A DNA stretch of 64,000 nt from DAOUKH01 sp965219875 (GTDB lineage: Bacteria; Chloroflexota; Dehalococcoidia; SHYB01): positions 62,001 to 126,000 of the forward strand of contig CBDCOW010000001.1 of NCBI GenBank assembly GCA_965219875.1. The letters run 5' to 3'. The notes under the pieces are model-generated. The model made no database searches. It had not been told where the DNA came from and saw only the letters and a list, made by a program, of their open reading frames with translations. Positions 54,072-62,323 of the stretch are shown in pieces. Position numbers and translations under genes: made by a program. The stretch's first letter is position 1, and every line of letters starts with the position of its first letter.

Positions 54072-55094
54072 TTAGCCGCGCGACTTAGGCGCGCGGACGC
54101 GTACCGGCGCAATGCTGTCGGCGGGCGTCATGTCGTGGCGCAGGCAGATGTAGCGCCCGAAGTGGAGCTGCCCGCCCGGCCCTGTCTCGCCATACTCGAT
54201 GTGCGCTACCACCAACGGTTCGCACCAGTAGAGCAGCTCGTTCAGCTCCGGCGGGTCAACGAAGGGCGGCTCGTCGGACGCGGCCCCGGCGAGCGTTCGC
54301 TGGAGCACGGCACGGTCGTCCGGGGTGAACCCGCCCGACACGCCTCCGAGATAGAGCAGCGCGCCGCCGTCGTAGGCGCCGACGAGGAGCGTCTGGAAGG
54401 GTTCCTTGGCACCCGCGCCGCCCATGGTGAAGCCGCCGATCACCACGTCCGCGGTGCGCCGGTCGCTGATGTCGAGCCAGTCCTTGCTCACCGCGCCCAT
54501 CCGGTAGCGGCTCGTTTTGACCTTGGCGAGCACGCCCTCGACACCCAGGGCGCGCGCCGCTTCAAAGAAGACGGTCCCTTCTGCGTCGTGGTAGTACGCC
54601 AGTTGGACCGCGTCGTCGGGCTCGACGATCTCTTCCAGGATGCGCTTGCGGCTGACAAGCGGAAGCTCGGTGACCGGACGGTAGCCGTTGTAGAGGATGT
54701 CCCCGACGTGGAGGACAGGCGGGTCGAGGCCGGCCTGGTCCTCGCCGCCGGTGAGTAGCCGCATCGCCCGCGCGGGGTCGGAGCGCCCCGCAGAATCGCG
54801 GAAGACGATCTCTCCGTCGAGTACGACGCCGTCCATGGCGACGGCCTTGGTCAAGCGCCGCGCCAGGTCGGGCATGACGCCGGTGACGTCGCGGCCGCTG
54901 ACGGTGCGGAAGACCGCCCGCCCCCGCGCGATGGAGGCCATAACGCGGACGCAGCCCCACTTCGCCTCAAAGATGTAGCGCGGCGAATCGAAGGGCTCGG
55001 CGGCGACGGCCGCGCGCATCGGGCGCAGCCGCTCCGGGAGTCCGCCAAGGGGAAAGGCGAGCTGTCGAGCGGGGACGGAAGACAAAGCAGTCAC
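54072..55094 (-). CDS. ATP-dependent DNA ligase family protein, degenerate LigD-like
   Basis: A 340-residue nucleotidyltransferase-ligase fold. Motif I, normally ExKxDGxR, reads FEAKWGCVRVMAS: the candidate lysine is kept, but the DG is GC. Motif III AMDGVVLDGEIVFRDSAGR, motif IV GVEGVLAKVKTSRYRMG and motif V SKDWLDIS are recognisable; the C-terminal 100 residues form the OB domain. The start is GTG 55094. No LigD polymerase or Ku gene is nearby. It may be an altered ligase or an inactive relative. It follows the uvrB/small-membrane-protein pair on the same strand. Confidence 0.75.
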   Translation of the reverse strand: MTALSSVPARQLAFPLGGLPERLRPMRAAVAAEPFDSPRYIFEAKWGCVRVMASIARGRAVFRTVSGRDVTGVMPDLARRLTKAVAMDGVVLDGEIVFRDSAGRSDPARAMRLLTGGEDQAGLDPPVLHVGDILYNGYRPVTELPLVSRKRILEEIVEPDDAVQLAYYHDAEGTVFFEAARALGVEGVLAKVKTSRYRMGAVSKDWLDISDRRTADVVIGGFTMGGAGAKEPFQTLLVGAYDGGALLYLGGVSGGFTPDDRAVLQRTLAGAASDEPPFVDPPELNELLYWCEPLVVAHIEYGETGPGGQLHFGRYICLRHDMTPADSIAPVRVRAPKSRG

Positions 55095-55215
55095 GCGTTC
55101 ACAAACCTCTGCCCCAGGTCCCGAGACCGCCCCTCTCGGATCCTGACGCGCGCCCAGAGTATGCCACCGCAAGCCCGTTTGCGGTAGGGGGCGCCGTCGG
55201 CGAATTCTCGACCGG

Positions 55216-55581
55216 CTAGGGCGCGCCGTCGACGTCGCTGACTCGCACATCCACGTGTCGGGGCGGGCCGGCGCCGGGGCCCGGTGGGGGCATGAACCGA
55301 GGCCGCGCCGCCTCCAATCCCTGACGAACGGCGATCAGGCTGACAATGGCCAGGCCGACGAACACGATGCCATAGACCAGGAAGAGCGCCACGTAGACTG
55401 GCACGGAAGCAAGAACGGCCATGGGGCCGGCGAGCGGGATGCCCCGGAACAAGCCGACTGTTGCGTTCAACGCCGCGAAGGCCGCGAGGAAGAGGCCGGT
55501 GAGCCCGAGCCCGAGGGCGACGGCGCTCCGAAGGATCGGCCACCAAAAGTAGCGCGCTCCCCATGAGCCGCGGGGGGTCAT
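55216..55581 (-). CDS. Small membrane protein translationally coupled to uvrB
   Basis: A 121-residue protein with three likely membrane helices (about residues 16-38, 47-64 and 65-88; SAVALGLGLTGLFLAAFAAL, GPMAVLASVPVYVALFLVYG, IVFVGLAIVSLIAV) and a Pro-rich tail. No family recognised. Its ATG (55581) overlaps the uvrB TGA by 4 nt, so it is translated from the uvrB message. The 121-bp stretch downstream before the ligase gene holds nothing. Confidence 0.75.
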   Translation of the reverse strand: MTPRGSWGARYFWWPILRSAVALGLGLTGLFLAAFAALNATVGLFRGIPLAGPMAVLASVPVYVALFLVYGIVFVGLAIVSLIAVRQGLEAARPRFMPPPGPGAGPPRHVDVRVSDVDGAP

Positions 55582-57671
55582 CGCTGCGGCCGCCGCCTGG
55601 ACCGCCGCGGCGTTGGGTTCACGCGGTACACGACCGGCTCTGTCGACGTGACGGTAACGCCGACCTTTTCGCCGCGCTCGGCGACCTGCGCGTCGTCATC
55701 CAACACCATGGCCTTGCGTAGGTCGACGACCTGATCGCGCAGCGCCGCCGCTTTCTCGAACTCAAGATCGCGTGCCGCTTCCTTCATGCGGCGCTCCAAG
55801 TCCTTGATGAGCCGCGCCACCTGGTCGCGAGGCATCTCCCGCGTCGTCACGTAGGGCGCCTGCTCCTCTGCGATGGCGCGGACGCGGTCGGTAATGTCCT
55901 TGATCGACTTCTTGATCCCCTGCGGCGTGATCCCGTGCCGGCGGTTGTGATCCTCCTGGAGCCGGCGGCGGCGCTCCGTTTCGTCGATCGCTTGGCGCAT
56001 CGAGTCGGTGATAGTGTCGGCGTACATGATCACGTGGCCGTCCTCATGGCGGGCGGCCCGCCCGATGGTCTGGATCAGCGAGCCGCCCGACCGCAGGAAG
56101 CCCTCCTTGTCGGCATCGAGGATGGCGACGAGGCTGACTTCGGGCAAGTCGAGCCCCTCGCGCAGCAGGTTGATTCCCACCACCACGTCGAAGACGCCCA
56201 GGCGCAGGTCACGCAGAATCTCGCTCCGCTCCAGCGTGTCGACCTCCGAGTGCAGGTACTGCGTTTTGATCCCCATCTCCTTCAAATAGTCGGCCAGTTC
56301 CTCAGCCATGCGCTTGGTGAGGGTCGTGATAAGGACGCGCTCCCGCCGTTCGACCCGGACCTGCACTTGGCGCATCAGGTCGTCGATCTGTCCCTGCGTC
56401 GGCTTCACCTCGACCGTCGGATCGACTAAGCCGGTCGGCCGGATCACTTGCTCGACGACCTGCTGGCTCACCTCGAACTCGTAGGGCGCCGGCGTCGCGG
56501 AGACGAACACCGCCTGCGCGATGTTCTCATCGAATTCGTCATAGTTCCAGGGCCGGTTGTCCAACGCCGAGGGAAGACGGAAGCCGAACTCCACGAGCGT
56601 GCGCTTGCGCGACTGATCCCCGTGGTACATCCCACGGACCTGGGGAATCGTCATGTGCGACTCATCGACGAACAGCAGGAAATCGTCGGGAAAGTAGTCG
56701 AGGAGTGTCGAGGGGCGGCTACCGGCGGCGCGGCGAGCGAGGTGCCGCGAGTAGTTCTCGATCCCCGAGCAGTAGCCGCTCTCACGCAGCATTTCGAGAT
56801 CGTACTTGGTGCGTTGTTCGAGTCGCGCCGCTTCAAGCACCTTCCCCTGGCGTTCCAGATCGGCGAGCCGCTCCTCCAGCTCCGACTCGACGTCCTGCAT
56901 CGCCGCGGCGAGCTTATCCGCCGGGGTCACGAAGTGCTTCGCGGGGAAGATCTCGACGGTGTCGCGGTCGCCGAGGATCTCGCCGGTCAGCGGTTCGAGC
57001 TCGGTGATGCGCTCGACCTCGTCGCCCCAGAACTCGATGCGCAGCGCTAGGTCTTCGTAGGCGGGCTGGATCTCCAGCGTGTCGCCGCGAACGCGGAAGC
57101 GCCCGCGGGTGGGGTCGAGGTCGTTGCGCTCGTACTGCATGTCGATGAGCTGGCGCACCACCTTGCCGCGCCGCGCCGTCCCGCCGCGTTCGAGCCGCAC
57201 GCGGAAGTTCGCGTACTCCTCAGGAGAGCCCAACCCATAGATGCACGAGACCGAGGCGACGATGAGGACGTCCTCACGGGTCAGGAGGGCCCGCGTCGCC
57301 GCGTGGCGCAGTTTGTCGATCTCCTCGTTGATGTCGGCGTCCTTCTCGATATAGGTGTCCGACCTCGGGATATAGGCTTCCGGCTGGTAGTAGTCGTAGT
57401 AGGAGACGAAATACTCGACAGCGTTGTCGGGGAAGAACTCCTTGAACTCCGTGGAGAGCTGGGCCGCGAGCGTCTTGTTGTGCGCGATGACCAGCGTGGG
57501 GCGCTGCACCCGCTCGACCACGTTGGCCATGGTGAACGTCTTGCCCGATCCGGTCACGCCGAGCAGCGTCTGATACCGGTCGCCCCGCTCGATGCCCTCG
57601 ACCAGCCGGTCGACCGCCTGCGGCTGGTCGCCGGTCATCTTGAATTCCGAGACGATCTTGAAAGGGGACAT
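55578..57671 (-). CDS. uvrB: Excinuclease ABC subunit UvrB
   Basis: Damage-verifying helicase of nucleotide excision repair, 697 aa. Walker A GVTGSGKTFTMANVVERVQR is near residues 39-58, the beta-hairpin YFVSYYDYYQPEAYIPRSDT near 90-110, motif II DESHMT, and motif VI IQTIGRAARHEDGHVI near 540. The C-terminal UVR domain (IKDLERRMKEAARDLEFEKA) that contacts UvrC is present. ATG 57671. UvrA and UvrC are not in the window. Confidence 0.97.
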   Translation of the reverse strand: MSPFKIVSEFKMTGDQPQAVDRLVEGIERGDRYQTLLGVTGSGKTFTMANVVERVQRPTLVIAHNKTLAAQLSTEFKEFFPDNAVEYFVSYYDYYQPEAYIPRSDTYIEKDADINEEIDKLRHAATRALLTREDVLIVASVSCIYGLGSPEEYANFRVRLERGGTARRGKVVRQLIDMQYERNDLDPTRGRFRVRGDTLEIQPAYEDLALRIEFWGDEVERITELEPLTGEILGDRDTVEIFPAKHFVTPADKLAAAMQDVESELEERLADLERQGKVLEAARLEQRTKYDLEMLRESGYCSGIENYSRHLARRAAGSRPSTLLDYFPDDFLLFVDESHMTIPQVRGMYHGDQSRKRTLVEFGFRLPSALDNRPWNYDEFDENIAQAVFVSATPAPYEFEVSQQVVEQVIRPTGLVDPTVEVKPTQGQIDDLMRQVQVRVERRERVLITTLTKRMAEELADYLKEMGIKTQYLHSEVDTLERSEILRDLRLGVFDVVVGINLLREGLDLPEVSLVAILDADKEGFLRSGGSLIQTIGRAARHEDGHVIMYADTITDSMRQAIDETERRRRLQEDHNRRHGITPQGIKKSIKDITDRVRAIAEEQAPYVTTREMPRDQVARLIKDLERRMKEAARDLEFEKAAALRDQVVDLRKAMVLDDDAQVAERGEKVGVTVTSTEPVVYRVNPTPRRSRRRPQR

Positions 57672-57744
57672 GGCTATGCGTCCGGGGCCGCGCCGTGGCG
57701 GCGCGGTCTCCGCGTGTAGTCTACCAACGCCCGGGCGGGCCGCG

Positions 57745-57954
57745 TTAGCCGTCCTTCACGATCATGACCGAGGTGGCCTTCACCATCGCGGCGGCGCGGT
57801 CGCCCTCCTTCAGGCCGAGTTCGCGGGCGGCCTCCGCGCTGATCAGCGCCACAACGTGGTTGTCGCCGACCTTAAGGTCGACCTGCGCCAGAAGCCCTTC
57901 GATGTGGACGCCGGTCACGACGCCGGGAAGCCGGTTGCGTGCGCTGCTCTTCAT
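57745..57954 (-). CDS. Stand-alone Mop (TOBE-type) molybdate-binding protein
   Basis: A 69-residue molbindin-like domain: SARNRLPGVVTGVHIEGLLA, VDLKVGDNHVVALISAEAAR and LKEGDRAAAMVKATSVMI are the Mop beta-barrel strands with the SARN-x-[LF] molybdate contact. It binds oxyanions such as molybdate in oligomers. It overlaps the upstream HTH gene by 4 nt and both diverge from modABC, so it may act as sensor, or as a storage protein. ATG 57954. Confidence 0.88.
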   Translation of the reverse strand: MKSSARNRLPGVVTGVHIEGLLAQVDLKVGDNHVVALISAEAARELGLKEGDRAAAMVKATSVMIVKDG

Positions 57955-58310
57955 CGTTGCTCCTTTTCTCCGGGGCGCGGCTGCATGATTTCGGGATCGG
58001 CGATAGCGAAGGCTGCGGTCAGCGTGAGGCGCGCCTGTCGGTCGCGCGGATCGACGCCGGTCAGAGACTCAATACGCTGCAGCCGGTAGCCGACGCTGTT
58101 GCGGTGGAGGAAGAGGGCCTCGGCGGTGGCGTGGACGTTCCCCCCGAGGGCGATGAAGGTGCGGAGCGTGGCCGACAAGTCGGACTGCGTGCGCTCGTCG
58201 TACTCCTCGACCGGGGCCAGCAGGCGGCGCAGGGCCGCGCGGACATCCCGCCGCCCCTCGACCGATTCCAGGGCCCCCGCCAGCGCTTCGATTGCCTCCA
58301 CGCCGCTCAT
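57951..58310 (-). CDS. PucR-type C-terminal HTH protein, stand-alone
   Basis: A 119-residue protein matching the PucR C-terminal helix-turn-helix (HTH_30) domain: LSATLRTFIALGGNVHATAE followed by ALFLHRNSVGYRLQRIESLT and GVDPRDRQARLTLTAAF. It lacks the N-terminal sensory region of full PucR/CdaR regulators. ATG 58310; the stop overlaps the Mop gene by 4 nt. Divergent position (82 nt from modA) suggests it regulates modABC, with the Mop protein possibly supplying the molybdate-sensing part. Confidence 0.82.
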   Translation of the reverse strand: MSGVEAIEALAGALESVEGRRDVRAALRRLLAPVEEYDERTQSDLSATLRTFIALGGNVHATAEALFLHRNSVGYRLQRIESLTGVDPRDRQARLTLTAAFAIADPEIMQPRPGEKEQR

Positions 58311-58392
58311 GGTAGCAGAGCCGCCACGGCGGCTCGCTTTCTTTGTGCGCTTCGCCGGTGTCCCCAGCCCGCCGCGCCGCTAGCATCGGTGT

Positions 58393-59322
58393 GTGCGCCA
58401 TCAACGGAACAGAAGAACCCGCCTCGCCGGCTGTCTGACCGCGGCGTGCGTCGCCGTCATCGCCGTGACGGCGTGCGGCGGGGCTGGCGGCGAGCGCGCC
58501 GTCACCGTCTTCGCCGCCGCTTCGCTCACCGAGGCATTCAACGAGATGGCCCACGAGTTCGAGCAGCGGAACGAAGGCGTCGAGGTCCGCCTCGCCTACC
58601 AGGCAAGCTCCACACTGCGCATCCAGCTCGAACAGGGGGCCGACGCCGACGTCTACGCCTCCGCCGACGAGTTCAACATGGACCTCGCGGCGGAGGCCGG
58701 AGTCATCTCCGGCGACCCCGTGGTCTTCGCGCGGAACCGGCTCGCCGTCATCGTCCCGCATGATTCGGCCGAAGTCCGCAACCTCGGCGACCTAGCGGAG
58801 CCCGGCCTGCGGGTCGTCGCCGGCGACGACGCGACGCCTTTTGGGCGGTACACCCTCACCGCACTCCACCGTCTGGCCGCCGATCCCGACTTCGGCCCCG
58901 CCTACCGCGACGCCGTCGTGGGCAACATCGTCTCGAAGGAGGCGAACGTCCGGCGCGCCGTCGCCAAGGTCGAGATCGGCGAGGCCGACGCCGCCCTCGC
59001 CTACGTAACCGACGCCGGCGGCGCCGGGCGCGGCGACCTCGCCGCTATCCCCATCCCCGAGCGGTATAGCGGCCCGATCCGCTATCCCATCGGCGTCGTG
59101 CGCGGCGCAGCCTCCCCTGGCCTGGCCGCGGACTTCATCGCCTTCGTCCTCTCGGAGGAGGGGCGCGCTATCCTGCAACGCCACGGCTTCCTGCCACCGG
59201 ACGGGGGCGCGTGGGGGAGCGGCGTCCTTTTGCGCCACGGCTTCCTGCCGCCGAACGGGGGCGCGTGGGGGAGCGGCGTCCTTTTGCGCCACGGCTTCCT
59301 GCCGCCGGACGGGGGCGCGTGA
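58393..59322 (+). CDS. modA: Molybdate-binding lipoprotein ModA with repeat-extended C-terminus
   Basis: Periplasmic-type molybdate/tungstate-binding protein (309 aa). Lipobox VIAVTAC is near residue 26; VTVFAAASLTEAFNEMAHEF, LAYQASSTLRIQLEQGADAD and DVYASADEFNM are ModA landmarks. The normal C-terminus RHGFLPPDGGA is followed in-frame by two further copies through WGSGVLL: 54-bp units at 59179-59232 and 59233-59286, and 36 bp at 59287-59322. GTG 58393 is used. The stop overlaps modB by one base (TGATG). Confidence 0.92.
   Translation: MRHQRNRRTRLAGCLTAACVAVIAVTACGGAGGERAVTVFAAASLTEAFNEMAHEFEQRNEGVEVRLAYQASSTLRIQLEQGADADVYASADEFNMDLAAEAGVISGDPVVFARNRLAVIVPHDSAEVRNLGDLAEPGLRVVAGDDATPFGRYTLTALHRLAADPDFGPAYRDAVVGNIVSKEANVRRAVAKVEIGEADAALAYVTDAGGAGRGDLAAIPIPERYSGPIRYPIGVVRGAASPGLAADFIAFVLSEEGRAILQRHGFLPPDGGAWGSGVLLRHGFLPPNGGAWGSGVLLRHGFLPPDGGA
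59179..59322 (+). repeat. 54-bp tandem repeats at the 3' end of modA
   Basis: Two full 54-bp units plus 36 bp of a third. The 18-residue translated unit begins RHGFLPP and ends GSGVLL. Units 1 and 2 read GCGTGGGGGAGCGG where the last reads GCGTGATGGAGGCG, so the original stop/start junction was duplicated and then altered into sense codons. Confidence 0.9.
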
Positions 59323-60119
59323 TGGAGGCGGGGGCGCGCCTGGGCCGAAGCTGGCTGCTCACGGGGGGCGCGCTCGCCGGCGTCTATCTGCTCTTCATAT
59401 CGCTGCCGCTCGTCGTCATGGTCGCGCGGGGCGTCGGCGAAGAGGGCTTCTGGGCCGGCCTCAGCGAGGGCTTCGTCCTCGACGCGCTCCGTCTCTCGCT
59501 GGCGACGAGCGGCATCGCCGTCGCCATCACAGCCCTGCTGGGCACGCCCGCGGCCTTCTTCCTCGCGCGGAGCCGCTTCCCCGGCCACCGCGTCGTCGAC
59601 GCGCTGCTGGAGCTTCCCATCGTCCTGCCGCCCGCCGTCGCGGGCCTGGCGATGCTCATGGCCTTCGGACGCACCGGCCCGCTAGGCGGCCTGGGCGGCT
59701 CGCTTGCCTTCACCACCACCGCCGTCGTCATGTCCCAGATCTTCGTATCCGCGCCCTTCTTCATCCGTTCGGCGCGCGTAGGCTTCGAGGCCATCGACGA
59801 CGAGATCGAGGGGATCGCGCAGACGCTCGGGGCCGCGCCCTTCGCCGTCTTCTGGCGTGTCTCGGTCCCGTTGGCGGGCCGCGCGCTGGTGACCGGACTG
59901 GTCATCGCGTGGGCGCGGGCCATCGCCGAGTTCGGGGCCACCATCATGTTCGCCGGCAGCCTGCAGGGGCGGACGCAGACCATGCCCCTCGCCGTCCTCG
60001 CCGCCCTCGAGTCCGACCTCGGCGCGGCCCTCGCGCTGGCCGCCGTCATGCTAGTCATGGCCCTCGGCGTCCTTCTCGCCGTGCGGTGGCTGGCGGAACG
60101 GAGCGGCGCCGATGCTTGA
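59322..60119 (+). CDS. modB: Molybdate ABC transporter permease ModB
   Basis: Permease of the molybdate importer, 265 aa with about six helices (LLTGGALAGVYLLFISLPLV at the N-terminus, then LSLATSGIAVAITALLG, LPIVLPPAVAGLAMLMAFG, ALVTGLVIAWARAIAEFGAT and LAAVMLVMALGVLLAV). IAQTLGAAPFAVFWRVSVPL is the EAA loop. The ATG at 59322 shares one base with the modA stop; an in-frame open stretch back to 59211 is the antisense-free shift of the modA repeats. It overlaps modC by 8 nt. Confidence 0.92.
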   Translation: MEAGARLGRSWLLTGGALAGVYLLFISLPLVVMVARGVGEEGFWAGLSEGFVLDALRLSLATSGIAVAITALLGTPAAFFLARSRFPGHRVVDALLELPIVLPPAVAGLAMLMAFGRTGPLGGLGGSLAFTTTAVVMSQIFVSAPFFIRSARVGFEAIDDEIEGIAQTLGAAPFAVFWRVSVPLAGRALVTGLVIAWARAIAEFGATIMFAGSLQGRTQTMPLAVLAALESDLGAALALAAVMLVMALGVLLAVRWLAERSGADA

Positions 60120-61188
60120 AGGCTGGGTGCGCCACTCCGTGGGGCGCTTCTTCCTAGACGCGCACTGGCGCGTGGAGGACGGCCGCGTGCTCGCCATCGT
60201 CGGCCCGTCGGGCGCGGGCAAGACCATGACGCTGCGCGCTATCACCGGCCTGGTGCGCCCCGACGCGGGCTATCTCGCTCTCGGCGGGCGTGTGCTGCAC
60301 TGCTCCGAACGCGGCGTCTGGGTAAAGCCCCACGAGCGGGCCGTGGGATACGTTCCCCAGCAGTACGCCCTCTTTCCCCACCTCAGCGTGCGGCGGAACG
60401 TAGCCTTCGGCGCGCGGGGCAAGACCCGCGAGGAACGAGAGCGGGCTGCGGCGCGCGCCATGGAGACGTTCCGGATCGCCGACGTGGCCGACCGTCCCCC
60501 CGCCAAGCTCTCCGGCGGTCAGCAACAGCGGGTGGCGCTGGCCCGCGCCCTCGCGCCGGAGCCCCGGGCGCTGCTCCTCGACGAGCCCTTCGCCGCCCTC
60601 GACGTTCCACTGCGGCGAGAGCTGCGGCGGGAGATCTTGGGGATCAAGGAGCGGGTGGGAATCCCCATCGTGCTCGTGACTCACGACCTCGGCGACGCCG
60701 TGGCCATGGCCGACGGCGTCGTCGTCCTAGAGAATGGGCGCGTCGTCGACGAGGGCCGCCCGCTCGACGTGATCGAGCGCCCCCGCGCCCGAGGCCTCTC
60801 CCGCGTCACCGAGATTCAGAACGTCTTCGAGGGCCGCGTCGCCAGCGTCTCGCCGGAAGACGGCATCATGACCTGCGACCTGGGCCCGGTCTCTATCGTG
60901 ACCGCCCACGCCGGCCTGCGCCCCGGCGAGACGGCGCGCGTCGGCGTCCGCGCCGGCGACGTGCTGGTGGCCGTCGAGCCGCCCGCCGGCCTCTCGGCGC
61001 AAAACGTCATCCCCGGCGTGATCGCCGACGTCGCGAAGGACGGGTTCGAGCGCCTGCTCTCCGTCGATTGCCGCGGAGTCACCTTCCGCGCCGAAGTGAC
61101 CCCAAGGTCGGCGGCCCAACTGGACCTGCGTGCCGGACGCAACGTCTGGCTCGTGATCAAGAGCAACGCCTGCTTCCTCCTCGATTGA
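60112..61188 (+). CDS. modC: Molybdate ABC transporter ATPase ModC
   Basis: ATP-binding subunit, 358 aa. Walker A VGPSGAGKTMTLRAITG (residues 27-43), Q loop PQQYALFPHLSV, signature LSGGQQQRVALARAL and Walker B LLLDEPFAALD lie in the nucleotide domain; residues about 285-355 form a TOBE domain (LSAQNVIPGVIADVAKDGFE) that can bind molybdate and gate transport. ATG 60112, 8-nt overlap with modB. No gap or frame damage. Confidence 0.94.
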   Translation: MLEGWVRHSVGRFFLDAHWRVEDGRVLAIVGPSGAGKTMTLRAITGLVRPDAGYLALGGRVLHCSERGVWVKPHERAVGYVPQQYALFPHLSVRRNVAFGARGKTREERERAAARAMETFRIADVADRPPAKLSGGQQQRVALARALAPEPRALLLDEPFAALDVPLRRELRREILGIKERVGIPIVLVTHDLGDAVAMADGVVVLENGRVVDEGRPLDVIERPRARGLSRVTEIQNVFEGRVASVSPEDGIMTCDLGPVSIVTAHAGLRPGETARVGVRAGDVLVAVEPPAGLSAQNVIPGVIADVAKDGFERLLSVDCRGVTFRAEVTPRSAAQLDLRAGRNVWLVIKSNACFLLD

Positions 61189-61206
61189 GGAAGGCGTGCC
61201 CGCGCT

Positions 61207-61224
61207 GCGGCGTATAATCGCCGC
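61207..61224 (+). promoter_or_regulatory. Palindrome around a -10-like TATAAT
   Basis: GCGGCG-TATAAT-CGCCGC (61207-61224) is a perfect inverted repeat whose centre is a -10 consensus, ending 4 nt before the ATG of the methyltransferase gene. A transcript from it would be nearly leaderless. It may be an operator. Confidence 0.5.
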
Positions 61225-61227
61225 GCG

Positions 61228-62247
61228 ATGCCCGAACCCTCCGATGGCGGCCCCTTTCTTCGGACGCCGTGGCGCGGCCTGCTCTTCCATGGCGACAATG
61301 CGCGCGTCATGCGGCTGCTCGAAAATGAGCTTGGCGACGCGATCGACCTGATCTACGCCGACCCCCCGTTCGCTATCGGAGAGGCCCTGCGCTTCGGCGC
61401 GCGCAAGCAAGCCCGCGAGCGGGCCCACGGCGAGCCGGCCTACCGCGACGTGTGGCAGGGCGGCATTGCGGCCTACACCGCCATGCTGCGGGAGCGGCTG
61501 GCGGCGATGCGGCGTCTGCTCGCGCCGTCGGGCGGCCTCTTCCTCCACCTCGATTGGCGGGCCTGCCATCACGGACGGCTGCTGCTCGACGAGATCTTCG
61601 GCGCGGAGAACTTCCGCAACGAGATCGTGTGGCACTACGGCGGCCGCGGCGCGAAGGCCGGCGCGGGACAGTTCCCCCGCAACCACGACACCATTCTCTT
61701 CTACTCCAAGTCGCCCGCGACGCGGTTCGCCACTCCGCAGGTCGAGGAACGCCTGACCCCCGAGGCGGCGCGGGCGCGGGGCTACCGGCGCGGGGCCGAC
61801 GGGCGGTGGTTCAAGACCGCGCCGCGCGGGGACTACAGCGACGAGAGCATGGCGCGGCTCGACGCCGAGGGCCGCGTCCATCGAACGCGGACGGGAAGCG
61901 CGCGGGTCAAGTACTACCTACCGGAGGAGGACGGCCTCGTCATCGACCGCCGCCCGCTCGGCGACGTGTGGTCCGACATTCCCGACATGATGCACGCCCC
62001 CGCCGCCGAACGAACCGACTACCCCACCCAGAAGCCGGAGCGGCTGCTGCGGCGCATCGTCGAGGCCGCGTCGCCCCCCGGAGGCCTCGTGGCCGACTTC
62101 TTCTGCGGCTCGGGGACGGCGCTCGCGGCGGCTGAGGCGCTGGGGCGGCGGTGGGTGGGCTGCGACCTCAGCGCGGCGGCGGTCGAGATCGCCGCAGGGC
62201 GTCTGGCCAAGGTTGGCGCCGTCTTCGACGTCCACACCGTCGATTGA
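61228..62247 (+). CDS. Orphan beta-class site-specific DNA methyltransferase
   Basis: A 339-residue N6-adenine or N4-cytosine methyltransferase. Motif IV IDLIYADPPFAIGEALRF is near residue 45 and precedes motif I LVADFFCGSGTALAAAEALG near 290, the order of the beta class. HYGGRGAKAGAGQFPRNHDT and TDYPTQKPERLLRRIV are typical of type III Mod-like enzymes. It has no adjacent restriction endonuclease. GC content matches its surroundings, so it looks resident. It may act in gene regulation or be the remains of a restriction system; recognition site unknown. Confidence 0.88.
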   Translation: MPEPSDGGPFLRTPWRGLLFHGDNARVMRLLENELGDAIDLIYADPPFAIGEALRFGARKQARERAHGEPAYRDVWQGGIAAYTAMLRERLAAMRRLLAPSGGLFLHLDWRACHHGRLLLDEIFGAENFRNEIVWHYGGRGAKAGAGQFPRNHDTILFYSKSPATRFATPQVEERLTPEAARARGYRRGADGRWFKTAPRGDYSDESMARLDAEGRVHRTRTGSARVKYYLPEEDGLVIDRRPLGDVWSDIPDMMHAPAAERTDYPTQKPERLLRRIVEAASPPGGLVADFFCGSGTALAAAEALGRRWVGCDLSAAAVEIAAGRLAKVGAVFDVHTVD

Positions 62248-62323
62248 TCCGCCCGGGCCGCCATCGGCGTGCTAGACTTGGGCCCCGCCGAAGGGCCGAC
62301 CCATCGCGCAGCCGGTGAACGCC

